From IMG/VR virus record IMGVR_UViG_3300027859_000071, positions 1-26,316 of that record: DNA of 26,316 nt. One strand, written 5' to 3'. This DNA is from a virus. The first letter of the stretch is position 1; the number at the start of each line of letters is the position of its first letter. The notes under the pieces are model-generated. The model worked only from the letters and a program-made list of their open reading frames with translations, did no database searches and was not told the origin of the DNA. A program made the translations under genes and the position numbers. Below are positions 1 through 7,263 of this stretch, in pieces.

Positions 1-724
1 CCTCATTGGCATCCTTGTAGGGAAGGCCAGTTACAACACGGACTCGGGCACAGGCTCCGAGTAGCTCGGCGGCTTTGGTGACTCCATCACGTCCGGCCTG
101 ATCCTGATCAAACATCAGGGTGACGCGACCAAAGCTCTGGATGTAGCTCAGGTTGTCCTTGAGATCGTTGATCGCATTGCCAACACCACTGGTTGTGCTG
201 ACAACAATGATTGATGGATCAAAACCTCTTTGCGCCTCGTAAACAGACATCGCATCAATCTGTCCCTCACAAATGATGAGGTGATTGTTTGATCCGAGGT
301 GCTGCCCAAACAGCTGAGTCTTCTTAGGTTTGTTTACCCAGGCGAAAGTCTTGGGGAGCTTTCTTACATGGCACCCGGCCACGTTGCCTTTGTGATCACG
401 GACCATGGCAAAGTGTGCTGGCTTCCCCTGATACGAACCCTGTGAATAGTCATAGAGTTTGCAAGTATCAGCGCTGATCCGGCGATCAGGCATAGACTCA
501 TAGTTGCCAGCTGGAAGTGGCTTGATGGTGGCTGGTTCGGAGATCTCATCAAGCCGTTCTCTCCTGAGCTGATCTAAGAAAGTTTCTGAATTCATTGTCC
601 CCTTAAAATATTGGAGACAGACGAAACAGTAGCCATTTCCGTCGTGGTCAATGGCATAACCATCTGAGGATCCACATCCCCCTTTGTCGGGGCAGGGTAG
701 GTCAGTTTTACTCCATTTACCCAT
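1..724 (-). CDS. T7 gp4-like DNA primase-helicase, N-terminal part (runs off window)
   Basis: Primes and unwinds DNA at the phage replication fork. The visible 241 residues contain a zinc-binding primase finger (Cys11, Cys17, Cys33, Cys36, with the CGSSDG signature) and a TOPRIM fold with Glu153 in IICEGQIDAMS and Asp206/Asp208 in LMFDQDQAGRDG, matching the T7 gp4 primase. The helicase half lies beyond base 1. I chose ATG at 724 because it adds the zinc finger in frame. A shorter start at 595 (MNSETFL, preceded by AAGGGGACA) would skip the finger, like T7 gp4B. The first 133 nt overlap the 3' end of the endonuclease gene in another frame. The first cysteine pair is spaced CX5C rather than the CX2C of T7. 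Family is certain; use of both starts is inference. Confidence 0.93.
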   Translation of the reverse strand, partial: MGKWSKTDLPCPDKGGCGSSDGYAIDHDGNGYCFVCLQYFKGTMNSETFLDQLRRERLDEISEPATIKPLPAGNYESMPDRRISADTCKLYDYSQGSYQGKPAHFAMVRDHKGNVAGCHVRKLPKTFAWVNKPKKTQLFGQHLGSNNHLIICEGQIDAMSVYEAQRGFDPSIIVVSTTSGVGNAINDLKDNLSYIQSFGRVTLMFDQDQAGRDGVTKAAELLGACARVRVVTGLPYKDANE

Positions 725-1131
725 GAGTCAAAGAACTGCTGAGGGATTGGACAAGGGCACCATGCGATGCCAAAACGTTGCGCCCATTGGCAATACATTG
801 TGGATGATTGTTTGCTAATAGTTTGTCTTGGAGCTTGTAGGGCTACAAATATATTCAAGTCAGGGTTATTAGTAATAACAGCAAGGAATTTATTCCTGTC
901 ATCACTTTGCCATCTCCCTTTAACCTCTATCCAGAAGTCAAACTTCTTTCCCCTAACCTGGAAGTCAGGGGTGTACTGTCGCTTGAGATAATAAGGGAAC
1001 CGTTCAGACTCATAGAAATGAGCAGAGTCCTGCTGAAGCAGGAACTCATTGACCTTTCTTTCAAGACCTGAACGAAACTCCCCCTTCTTCCTACGTTTAG
1101 TTCCGAAGTGATTGAAGCGGGAGTAGTTCAT
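592..1131 (-). CDS. T7 gp3-like endonuclease I (Holliday-junction resolvase)
   Basis: Junction-resolving and debranching nuclease of phage recombination and host DNA breakdown. The PD-(D/E)XK core of T7 endonuclease I is visible: Glu24 in FRSGLE, Asp56 in YTPDF, Glu69 and Lys71 in WIEVKGRWQSDDR. At 179 residues it is about 30 longer than T7 gp3. The extra C-terminus (about 44 residues) is encoded by the stretch that also encodes the primase zinc finger, so it may be a by-product of the overlap. Its start overlaps the SSB stop (TGATG at 1129-1133). Its TGA overlaps an internal ATG of the primase (ATGA at 592-595), which could allow coupled translation of a short primase form. Confidence 0.93.
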   Translation of the reverse strand: MNYSRFNHFGTKRRKKGEFRSGLERKVNEFLLQQDSAHFYESERFPYYLKRQYTPDFQVRGKKFDFWIEVKGRWQSDDRNKFLAVITNNPDLNIFVALQAPRQTISKQSSTMYCQWAQRFGIAWCPCPIPQQFFDSWVNGVKLTYPAPTKGDVDPQMVMPLTTTEMATVSSVSNILRGQ

Positions 1132-1751
1132 CAGTCATCAGACTCAAATGCTTCCCCGCCAAACATCTCAGCAAGAGACTTGCCAGGCTGCATCTCCTCT
1201 GGTGCCCGGTATGCACCTTCGACTGCTGCGGGTGTGAAGTTGTCAGTAGTGCGTTCTTTCAACGTGACAATCTGAACGCCTAGCAGCTGGAGCTGAACTC
1301 CAGTTGACATATTTGAGTATGCATAGGGCTGATAAAAAACCTTCAGCTCGCTGCCGTTTCCAATGTCAGGACAGTTCTTTGTAATGTTCAGGCCGCCGCC
1401 ATCCCAAACTTGGGGTGCTGACTGAAGCTTTTGCTCGCCCCTTAGGTTGATGACCTCTTTCCTCCTAAATGTCCAAAGGAGCATCCCTTCCTCTGCAATT
1501 CTGCTGCCGTCTTCCTGCTTTGTCATGGAAGGTTTGAATGGCATCCATGCGTCCTTGGGAGGATCAATAGGCCATTGCTTATTACCCTGTCTTGTTTTTA
1601 TCTCTTCATCTACGGATTCAAAGAGGGGCTTGCTGTCCTCGACGCTGATAACGAGAGCGGCAAGCCATTCTTTTTTCCCCTGCCTATTTTCCTGTGGCGA
1701 AATGAGTGAGCCGAACGCAAAGCGCCCGACGGGAGAAGTGAATGGTTGCAT
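1131..1751 (-). CDS. gp2.5-like single-stranded DNA-binding protein
   Basis: A 206-residue protein placed between RNA polymerase and endonuclease I, exactly where T7-like phages carry their ssDNA-binding protein. It begins with a conserved-looking beta region (PVGRFAFGSLISPQ) and ends in an acidic tail (FGGEAFESDD), the feature gp2.5 uses to contact polymerase and primase-helicase. Its length is close to T7 gp2.5 (232 aa). Sequence similarity to T7 itself is weak, so the call rests on position, size and tail. Start is ATG at 1751 after a 75-nt gap from RNA polymerase; I see no Shine-Dalgarno. The stop overlaps the endonuclease start, indicating one operon. Confidence 0.8.
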   Translation of the reverse strand: MQPFTSPVGRFAFGSLISPQENRQGKKEWLAALVISVEDSKPLFESVDEEIKTRQGNKQWPIDPPKDAWMPFKPSMTKQEDGSRIAEEGMLLWTFRRKEVINLRGEQKLQSAPQVWDGGGLNITKNCPDIGNGSELKVFYQPYAYSNMSTGVQLQLLGVQIVTLKERTTDNFTPAAVEGAYRAPEEMQPGKSLAEMFGGEAFESDD

Positions 1752-1771
1752 GGATTGTTAAAAGTTGAGGC

Positions 1772-1786
1772 GTCTCTAGTAGAGAC
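1772..1786. other. Perfect 6-bp inverted repeat in the RNA polymerase-SSB gap
   Basis: GTCTCT-agt-AGAGAC lies in the only sizeable gap (1752-1826) of the leftward replication operon, about 20 nt upstream of the SSB start. No U-tract follows it, so it is not a standard terminator. It could be an mRNA processing or stability hairpin or a protein-binding palindrome. Function is unknown. Confidence 0.5.
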
Positions 1787-1826
1787 ACACAAAGTCTACT
1801 CCATTACTTGAACGGGCGCAACCTTC

Positions 1827-4259
1827 TCAAGAAAATAGAAAGCGATTTTCTCCGATATGGCTACGTTTCAGCGTGTTTCTTGCAGGCGGCACTGGTATCC
1901 GTTTGCCAGTGCGCTCCATAATATTGTTACGCATGTTCATCAGATGATCCTCACTGTAGAACCGACAGAATTGATCCCTCAATTCATCATTCAATAAATC
2001 AACCTTGTCTATATTCACAGCGACACAATCATGCACTGTGTATAGCGGGTACTTATACGCTGTCGCCCAGTGCCATACAAATCTTTCTAAGAACGCAGCA
2101 TCTTGGCTATGGATGTAGTCAGCACAGATACGGGTGTAAGTTTTCTTGCTTGATATTTCCCCATCATCTATTCCCATCGACACCCTCAGTCTCCTGCCTG
2201 ACAGTTCTAAATAAACATCATGCTGTGATGACTCTCTTCCGTAGCTGCAGACTGTCATCCCATTGGGTGTCTTCCACCATGGAGCCATACCTTTCTCTGT
2301 TAAACAAACCTTGGCGCATCTCCTTAGCCAAGCATGTAGATCATTAATGCCAGGTAGCCAGAGCTTTGCCGCATTATCAATCGCCTTCGCCAGGACCGTA
2401 GCCAGGTCAATAATCCTGATCCCATCTTCTGTTAGGAAGTTGCCCAGCTTCTCACGACAGTGCAGTTGAATAATTTCCAGCATCGTATTGTATGACCTTC
2501 CATATACAATTGGCATACAACATTGCTTAATTAGTTTTCTGTCTGGTTTATGAATCATCCACCATTCAATACATTTTCTCTTTTTCTCACCTGCTTCATC
2601 TGATAGGTCCAGCTCCATAAACATCCGACCCAGCTCAGTAATCGCTGTTTCCATTAGCTCTGAGTACAAATCTCTATAACCTTCGCCTGTGATGTTGGTC
2701 AAGTCAGCCAGAGCAGCATCACCAATCAGGCAAGCTGCATGCCCATAGGCGCTACAGGTCTGATCCAACCTGAATGGAAGCCTTGTCCTGTACTGATAAT
2801 CCTCCTTGAATCGTGCCAGTTCACGGCATAGGCTCACCAGTCGCCATGGTTTCTTGGCCCGTTCCCACCAGCCAATGCACTCAAGCTCCCTTTGGCCGCA
2901 AGTGACCAGCCGATCCTCGTAGACACCAAAGAATTCATATCGCTTCTCCCAGTCTGGATCGACACCCCATGCTTCACCGATCGCCCAGATCAAATGCTTC
3001 TCATTGCCTGCGATCCGAGCGGCACGATTGAATGTCAGCTGTGACTGGGTGTGGTCATTGCTCTGATAGCTGATCGCAGAGCCATTGATGTAGTACCTGC
3101 CCCTATGGTCTTTCTTGCCTACAAACCACAGTTTTTTATGTGGTTTTAATTTGTCGGTGGCAATGAAGTTATGGATGACCTGTGTTCTCTGTCCATTTTT
3201 GCGTTGATCGGCCTTGTATTTCCAGAAGTGGTTCCAATAGGCCGTGGCCTGCTGCTCGCCCAGGGCCTTGGCTTTCTGCCTGTAGGCATCATCACTGGGT
3301 TTCTCCATTGGATCCCTTGGAGGAAGGGAACCCACTTCATGGCCTCGATCCCAGACAGCTCGGATCAGATCACATTGGTCATAGTCAAGATTGAACGCAA
3401 CAGACTGCTGCCAGTTGTGGGAGCCGAGCACACAAGGGTGGGCATCAATCATCTGGCCAGCCCACTTTTCATCTGGCACTGTTGAGCATGTAGTGGCCAG
3501 GCTCAGGTATCCCCCCTCGCTGAGTCCTGTCCATGCAACCGGTGGGCAAACCATCGGTATAAAACTGGGACGGAACAGCATTAGGTTCCGCTTCCAGTTT
3601 TTCATGAATTCCCAATATTGATCCGTCATTCGCACGACCAGTGCTTGACGACCGTAGCCCTGTGGTTCGGCATCAAAGCGCATCAGTCCAGTGACACGGG
3701 CTGCAATCTCAATGGCCAATGTGCCCAGACCAACCTGCTCTTTCTTTGACAGTGGTTGATAGGCAGCAGCCTTGCCAAACCCTTTATGGATCAGCCTTTT
3801 TTTGATCAGGCTCATGGATAGATTTCGGCCATTGGCCAGGCGAAGTCCTTTGAGGTGTTGACTGCCCTTCCACTCGGGATGATTTAGCCAGAGCACGAAC
3901 TCAGCACGCCTGCCAATACTTGCCGCAACGTTGTTGCGCTTCCGTCCTTCAGTGCTGTTGCTGATCATGTAAATCAGAGCTTCGCCAAAGACCTGAGCAA
4001 CAGCTTTCTCATCAGCCATCAGATCCCACATGGCCCCGTAGTTGACCGGGTTCTTCTTGGCCTTCCACCACATTTCAAGGCAAGCTTTCAGATAAGGCTT
4101 GGCGAAGGCATGAGCCATAAATCCCTCGCCTCCGACCCACCACTTGCCTGCTGTTGCTCTATCTCCACCGATGTTTTGTGACCAATATTCCAGGTCAAGC
4201 TGGTCCTGATGCTGAGGGAGCGGAAACCCCTTGAGGCCCTTTGATGGTTGCGTGGTCAT
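1827..4259 (-). CDS. T7-family single-subunit DNA-directed RNA polymerase
   Basis: Transcribes phage genes from phage-specific promoters. All catalytic landmarks of T7 RNA polymerase are visible (numbering from an upstream TTG at 4280, 817 aa): DHRGRYY near 391, motif A Asp506 (FRLDQTCSAYGH), motif B Arg581/Lys585/Tyr593/Gly594 with spacing identical to T7 R627/K631/Y639/G640, and motif C His750-Asp751 (YTVHDCVAV). The specificity-loop region (TPNGMTVCSYG to IDDGEIS, about 671-710) aligns with T7 around 739-770 but differs in sequence, so its promoter should differ. It ends in an aromatic foot (NRFLFS). It is somewhat shorter than T7 (883 aa). I prefer ATG at 4259; TTG at 4280 would add seven residues. 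Neither has a clear ribosome site. It follows integrase in the same direction. Confidence 0.97.
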   Translation of the reverse strand: MTTQPSKGLKGFPLPQHQDQLDLEYWSQNIGGDRATAGKWWVGGEGFMAHAFAKPYLKACLEMWWKAKKNPVNYGAMWDLMADEKAVAQVFGEALIYMISNSTEGRKRNNVAASIGRRAEFVLWLNHPEWKGSQHLKGLRLANGRNLSMSLIKKRLIHKGFGKAAAYQPLSKKEQVGLGTLAIEIAARVTGLMRFDAEPQGYGRQALVVRMTDQYWEFMKNWKRNLMLFRPSFIPMVCPPVAWTGLSEGGYLSLATTCSTVPDEKWAGQMIDAHPCVLGSHNWQQSVAFNLDYDQCDLIRAVWDRGHEVGSLPPRDPMEKPSDDAYRQKAKALGEQQATAYWNHFWKYKADQRKNGQRTQVIHNFIATDKLKPHKKLWFVGKKDHRGRYYINGSAISYQSNDHTQSQLTFNRAARIAGNEKHLIWAIGEAWGVDPDWEKRYEFFGVYEDRLVTCGQRELECIGWWERAKKPWRLVSLCRELARFKEDYQYRTRLPFRLDQTCSAYGHAACLIGDAALADLTNITGEGYRDLYSELMETAITELGRMFMELDLSDEAGEKKRKCIEWWMIHKPDRKLIKQCCMPIVYGRSYNTMLEIIQLHCREKLGNFLTEDGIRIIDLATVLAKAIDNAAKLWLPGINDLHAWLRRCAKVCLTEKGMAPWWKTPNGMTVCSYGRESSQHDVYLELSGRRLRVSMGIDDGEISSKKTYTRICADYIHSQDAAFLERFVWHWATAYKYPLYTVHDCVAVNIDKVDLLNDELRDQFCRFYSEDHLMNMRNNIMERTGKRIPVPPARNTLKRSHIGENRFLFS

Positions 4260-4375
4260 TTCGGTGGATTGCAGTGGCAAAGCCGTTGGTACGACTGATG
4301 TTTGCGCGTCTGCAAGTATTGAGGATCAGGTCACATGATCTCTAATAAATGCAAACGCAGTAGTGAACTGGGGTT

Positions 4376-5539
4376 TTATGCGGGCAATTGCCCTCGCATG
4401 CCCTCAGATCGGGACGTTTGCCCTCGTTCAAGTAATAGCAAGCGCTTAGTCATCCGCTCAGACAGCATCAAATAATCCTGTGAGGTAGTCAGATTTTTAT
4501 GACCAGCCCAATACATAATTTCTGTTGCTTCTGCTCCTAGCCAAGCCAATCGTGTGCATTTGGTATGCCTGAAAGAATGACACGCATGCCATTCTGATCG
4601 ACTTAAATCATCCAGCTGGAAGTAATCACAAACTTGATGGATCTTGCCATATCGCTTGCCCTTCTGTGCTCCAGTGGATCCTTCCATTTTTAAATAATGG
4701 TAGAGGCCATTGTATGCCTGTCTATAGTCTGTATAAGTTCCAGGAAAAACACTGAAGGTGTCATAATCAGGATTACTAAGCTTTTTAAATGCAAGTAGGA
4801 TCCGTTGCACATCCTCCGACATTGGAAGTGTCCTAGGACGCAACCCTTTAGTTTTTACAAACTGCACTGTATTCATGGACCAGTTCACCCGGTCCCATCG
4901 CAGCAAAATTATTTCATTGACCCTGCAGCCGGTATGCCACATAAACTCACAAGCCAGTCGATACTTCTCAACGTCACAGATTGAGATTAAATGCTCATAC
5001 CATTCATCTTTTATTATTAGCCACTGTTTCTCTGGTTTCTTCCTGGATTCAGCAGTGGGCATCAGCGGCACCTTTGCAAGCCAGTGCAATCGTTCTGCTC
5101 TGCTGAAAATGGTGCTAAGTGAACTCAAATAAACCTCAATACTGCTGTTCTCATATCCTTCTTTCTTCATCTGGGCCTGCATCTTATCAATGTCAGTACA
5201 GGTAATCTCATGCACCAACCTGTCAAGACCAATCCGTTTGCCAGCCCTGATCAGTCGCTCTGTCTGCTGTTTGTTGCCCAGTACATCAGTGTCAAAGCAT
5301 TCGGCCATGACTGCTGCCACGGTGCGCTCTTGCTTGACAGCGCCCAAATAGGCAGCATCCAGGACGGACTTTTTGCCCCTGTTGAATTTGATTGCTGATA
5401 GCTCCTGAGCAGTCTCCTGCTTCATTGCAGCTTCCCACTGCATTGCTTCCAGCTCTGTCGGGAATGTCCGGCCCCGATATTTGCCGTCAGGTTGACGACA
5501 TCGAGCACGCCATTTTCCGCGTTCAGACCATACTGCCAT
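4376..5539 (-). CDS. int: Tyrosine recombinase, phage integrase
   Basis: Site-specific recombinase expected to insert and excise the phage genome. With ATG at 5539 it is 387 residues. The N-terminus (GKWRARCRQPDGKYRGRTF, about 8-26, then a helix) resembles an AP2-like arm-DNA-binding domain, followed by a SAM-like core-binding domain (about 70-165). Catalytic residues are Arg206 (HTGCRVNEI), a lysine at 229 or 231, His321/Arg324 (HSFRHTKCT), His347 (WAGHKN) and Tyr356 (SQDYLML). The frame also opens at TTG 5563, but that would overlap the MarR-like gene further. ATG 5539 overlaps that gene by 17 nt, suggesting coupled expression. RNA polymerase follows after about 115 nt. The attachment site is not identifiable without the host. 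Confidence 0.95.
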   Translation of the reverse strand: MAVWSERGKWRARCRQPDGKYRGRTFPTELEAMQWEAAMKQETAQELSAIKFNRGKKSVLDAAYLGAVKQERTVAAVMAECFDTDVLGNKQQTERLIRAGKRIGLDRLVHEITCTDIDKMQAQMKKEGYENSSIEVYLSSLSTIFSRAERLHWLAKVPLMPTAESRKKPEKQWLIIKDEWYEHLISICDVEKYRLACEFMWHTGCRVNEIILLRWDRVNWSMNTVQFVKTKGLRPRTLPMSEDVQRILLAFKKLSNPDYDTFSVFPGTYTDYRQAYNGLYHYLKMEGSTGAQKGKRYGKIHQVCDYFQLDDLSRSEWHACHSFRHTKCTRLAWLGAEATEIMYWAGHKNLTTSQDYLMLSERMTKRLLLLERGQTSRSEGMRGQLPA

Positions 5540-5909
5540 GATTAAGACGATGAATAGTGTCAATAAAGGTACGGCCCTTAGCAGTGAGCCAAACTCTGCG
5601 CAATCTCCTGTCGTCTGGATCTTTTTTCTCCGTCACAAAGCCCAGCATTCTGTTGCTATTAGCTTTGTTTGGAATGTCTGAGAATATATCAATATTGCGT
5701 GAAGTCGCAGACTCACTGCAGTCAAGGTATTCAGCAGCCTGTCTACTAGTTATTCCAGGGTTTAAGTCGATTAGTAATAGAAACGCAATTTGCGATACTC
5801 TTAATTGCGATGCTGTGCTGACGATGGCTCGGCATGCCGCCAGGAAGCAGTCTGAATGGGCGTTTCTTTGCTCGTTGCCATTCTGACCGCCAGTTTTTAA
5901 TTCGTTCAT
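5523..5909 (-). CDS. MarR-like winged-helix regulator upstream of integrase
   Basis: A 128-residue putative DNA-binding protein. A helix-turn-helix runs roughly 53-77 (ITSRQAAEYLDCSESATSR). It is followed by a wing of MarR type, GFVTEKKDPDDRRLRRVWL, then TAKG (about 90-112), matching the family pattern G-h-V-E-x-x-x-D-P-x-D-R-R…L-T-x-K-G. It overlaps the integrase start, so it probably belongs to the same transcript and may control integration, lysogeny or phage transcription; that role is inference. It is clearly related to the protein encoded at 6886-7263. Upstream lie about 200 non-coding bases with a strong inverted repeat (6009-6036). ATG at 5909 is directly preceded by CACTAC and lacks a ribosome site. 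Confidence 0.85.
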   Translation of the reverse strand: MNELKTGGQNGNEQRNAHSDCFLAACRAIVSTASQLRVSQIAFLLLIDLNPGITSRQAAEYLDCSESATSRNIDIFSDIPNKANSNRMLGFVTEKKDPDDRRLRRVWLTAKGRTFIDTIHRLNHGSMV

Positions 5910-6008
5910 GTAGTGTGCAGACTAGTGAGATCTGCGAAAAAAATGGAGTGTTAAAAGTCTTGTGAAAAATAGTTTTAGTGCCTATCGGCAAGTTGAGCAA
6001 ATAATTAT

Positions 6009-6036
6009 CCAGAGCGAGCTGCATGCTCCGCTCTGG
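6009..6036. promoter_or_regulatory. 28-bp inverted repeat in the leader of the MarR-integrase unit
   Basis: CCAGAGCG at 6009-6016 pairs with CGCTCTGG at 6029-6036 (perfect 8 bp), with GAGC/GCTC able to extend the pairing inside. It sits in the 205-bp gap 5910-6114 upstream of the MarR-like gene. No U-tract follows on either strand, so a simple terminator is unlikely. An operator for a dimeric winged-helix protein is a reasonable inference. The rest of the gap shows no convincing promoter. Confidence 0.5.
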
Positions 6037-6114
6037 GCAGGGTCCAAACAATTTGAAAGAAAGCACAGTCAGCAATAAACACGGTTGGCAGTCCTTGGCA
6101 GAGACTTCTGCAGG

Positions 6115-6306
6115 CTACCTATGGCGATGGTCCAGAAATGCCGCACCTACTACAGCGCGTATAATTTGTAACACCGGATGATCTCGTGGACGCAATGTTC
6201 GGCGTTCTACTGATCTCCTCCTCATATATTTGCTCAGCATGACCAGTGAGGGCTTCGCTGTGAATAGGTATTTTTGATGAATGATCCCATAAGTACGGAT
6301 TTTCAT
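6115..6306 (-). CDS. Hypothetical small basic protein, 63 aa
   Basis: Not recognised. It is Arg/His-rich and basic (KYMRRRSVERRTLRPRDHP), with a mildly hydrophobic stretch VLQIIRAVVGAAFL near residues 45-58. The main support is that its ATG overlaps the stop of the preceding 115-aa gene (ATGA at 6303-6306), continuing a run of overlapping starts and stops, and that AAGGG lies about 10 nt upstream. Another ORF (6119-6436) covers the same DNA in a different frame but is not coupled to anything. This could still be a chance ORF. Confidence 0.35.
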   Translation of the reverse strand: MKIRTYGIIHQKYLFTAKPSLVMLSKYMRRRSVERRTLRPRDHPVLQIIRAVVGAAFLDHRHR

Positions 6307-6650
6307 AGCTTTTTACCCTTCTGTGCAGGGAATCGCTCACACTGCTCCTGTTGCAGTGACTTTGCAGCAGTTCTTGCCTCTCGCAAGGTTGCATGCCCTT
6401 GAAACTTGCCGACAGTGGAGATTCGCCCCACGTCATCGACCCACCGGACAGTAAACCGCCATGGTCCTGGTGGGATCCAGCCCAGTGTGGTCCTCCGGCC
6501 TTTCAGCCGTTCCTTAGACAGAAAAAAAGCCCCATCCCAGCAGGGATAACAGGGCTTTGCAGGATGCTCTGAGTCAAGGCCCTTCAGGCAAGCTGGATTG
6601 AACCAGTTGCCCTCATGGCGCAGCTTGATCGAGCCTATGGATGAATACAT
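6303..6650 (-). CDS. Hypothetical protein, 115 aa, possible AP2-like fold
   Basis: Unrecognised protein. The N-terminal third has a CxxC pair (AKPCYPCWDG, about 31-40). The C-terminal part (WRFTVRWVDDVGRISTVGKF followed by a helix rich in Ala/Arg/Lys) has the pattern of three beta strands plus helix seen in AP2-like DNA-binding and integrase arm-binding domains, and resembles the N-terminus of the integrase in this window. That assignment is inference. The start overlaps the stop of the lipoprotein gene (TGATG at 6648-6652) and the stop overlaps the next ATG. A strong terminator-like hairpin lies inside the reading frame at 6522-6558. Confidence 0.6.
   Translation of the reverse strand: MYSSIGSIKLRHEGNWFNPACLKGLDSEHPAKPCYPCWDGAFFLSKERLKGRRTTLGWIPPGPWRFTVRWVDDVGRISTVGKFQGHATLREARTAAKSLQQEQCERFPAQKGKKL
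6522..6558 (-). terminator. Rho-independent terminator-like hairpin inside a coding sequence
   Basis: Read leftward, AAAGCCC (6558-6552) pairs with GGGCTTT (6532-6526) and an inner ATCCC/GGGAT pair (6547-6543 with 6538-6534) stacks inside. A run of seven T residues ends the element (6528-6522). This is canonical terminator shape, yet it lies within the 115-aa gene (about codons 31-43). It may act as an attenuator between the MarR-like/lipoprotein genes and the downstream MarR-integrase-RNA polymerase genes. Confidence 0.7.
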
Positions 6651-6889
6651 CAGTACAGGCCACCCCCATACTCGACTTTGTAACCAGAGGCCTCTAGGTC
6701 AGCCTTTATTTCCGCTTCTCTGGCGCTGCGTCGCATTGCTCTCTGATACCGTTCTGGACTCATGCCTTCATAGTGAAATTTAGATCTTGATGCTGGATAT
6801 TCATTATTGGTGCAACCCACGAGAAGGGCTGCGCAGACTCCAACATGGATAAAGACGGCTCTGCTGATGCTGAAAAAGATGGTTTTCAT
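6650..6889 (-). CDS. Small predicted lipoprotein, 79 aa
   Basis: It begins with a signal-type sequence: MKTIFF, then a hydrophobic core (AVFIHVGVCAALLVGC) ending in a lipobox LVGC with the lipidated Cys at residue 26. The mature part of about 53 residues is charged (SPERYQRAMRRSAREAEIKADLEASG). It would be anchored to a membrane facing the periplasm. Phage lipoproteins of this size act as outer-membrane spanins or as lysogenic-conversion or superinfection-exclusion factors. This one is not proline-rich like classic o-spanins and sits away from the lysis genes, so exclusion or conversion is the better guess, without direct evidence. Its ATG overlaps the stop of the MarR-like gene (ATGA at 6886-6889). 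Confidence 0.65.
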   Translation of the reverse strand: MKTIFFSISRAVFIHVGVCAALLVGCTNNEYPASRSKFHYEGMSPERYQRAMRRSAREAEIKADLEASGYKVEYGGGLY

Positions 6890-7263
6890 GATTCAGATAA
6901 TCCTGTAGTAAACCCCAGAAAAGATTCAATGAATGACTCACCTTTTTTGGTGAGATAAACATGCTTTGTGCGGTCATCGCACTGACCAGGCCTGACTTCG
7001 ACAAAACCGGCGAATTTATGACGCTCCGATTTTCCGCGAACGTTACCGGTCCCGAATACGTCAATGTTTCTGGAGACTCCTCCAGGTGAGCAGTTCAAAA
7101 AGTCCCGCTCCTGAAGCTCCTTCTGGCTTATGCCAGGGAATTCAGAAACCAACAAAAGAAGAACGAGCTGGTTCACACGCATCTGCGGAAAACCAGTGTT
7201 AGCCATTGCGAACTGAAGTGCTCTCCGATTCGCGTGACCAATTTCTACAGGTTCAATGCTCAT
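6886..7263 (-). CDS. Second MarR-like winged-helix regulator, 125 aa
   Basis: Paralogue of the protein encoded at 5523-5909. Both share a helix (MRVNQLVLLLL here, LRVSQIAFLLL there), a PGI(S/T) turn, a helix-turn-helix ending in SRNIDVF versus SRNIDIF, and a wing with GFVEVRPGQCDDRTKHVYL followed by TKKG. It is probably a dimeric DNA-binding regulator. It sits in the overlapping cluster 7735-6115 under the promoter-leader at 7744-7819, so it should be made early or constitutively from a host-type promoter. It starts at ATG 7263 within CTGAATCATGA, preceded by GAGG at good spacing. The targets are unknown; the inverted repeat at 6009-6036 is one candidate. Confidence 0.8.
   Translation of the reverse strand: MSIEPVEIGHANRRALQFAMANTGFPQMRVNQLVLLLLVSEFPGISQKELQERDFLNCSPGGVSRNIDVFGTGNVRGKSERHKFAGFVEVRPGQCDDRTKHVYLTKKGESFIESFLGFTTGLSES

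Noticed and set aside
5746-6075. 109-aa leftward ORF overlapping the MarR-like gene
   Set aside because: It shares DNA with the well-supported MarR-like frame and the palindrome at 6009-6036, has no coupling or ribosome site, and its translation has no recognisable features.
6119-6436. 105-aa leftward ORF overlapping the 115-aa and 63-aa genes
   Set aside because: Out of frame with both, starts in the middle of the 115-aa gene, and has no start-stop coupling.
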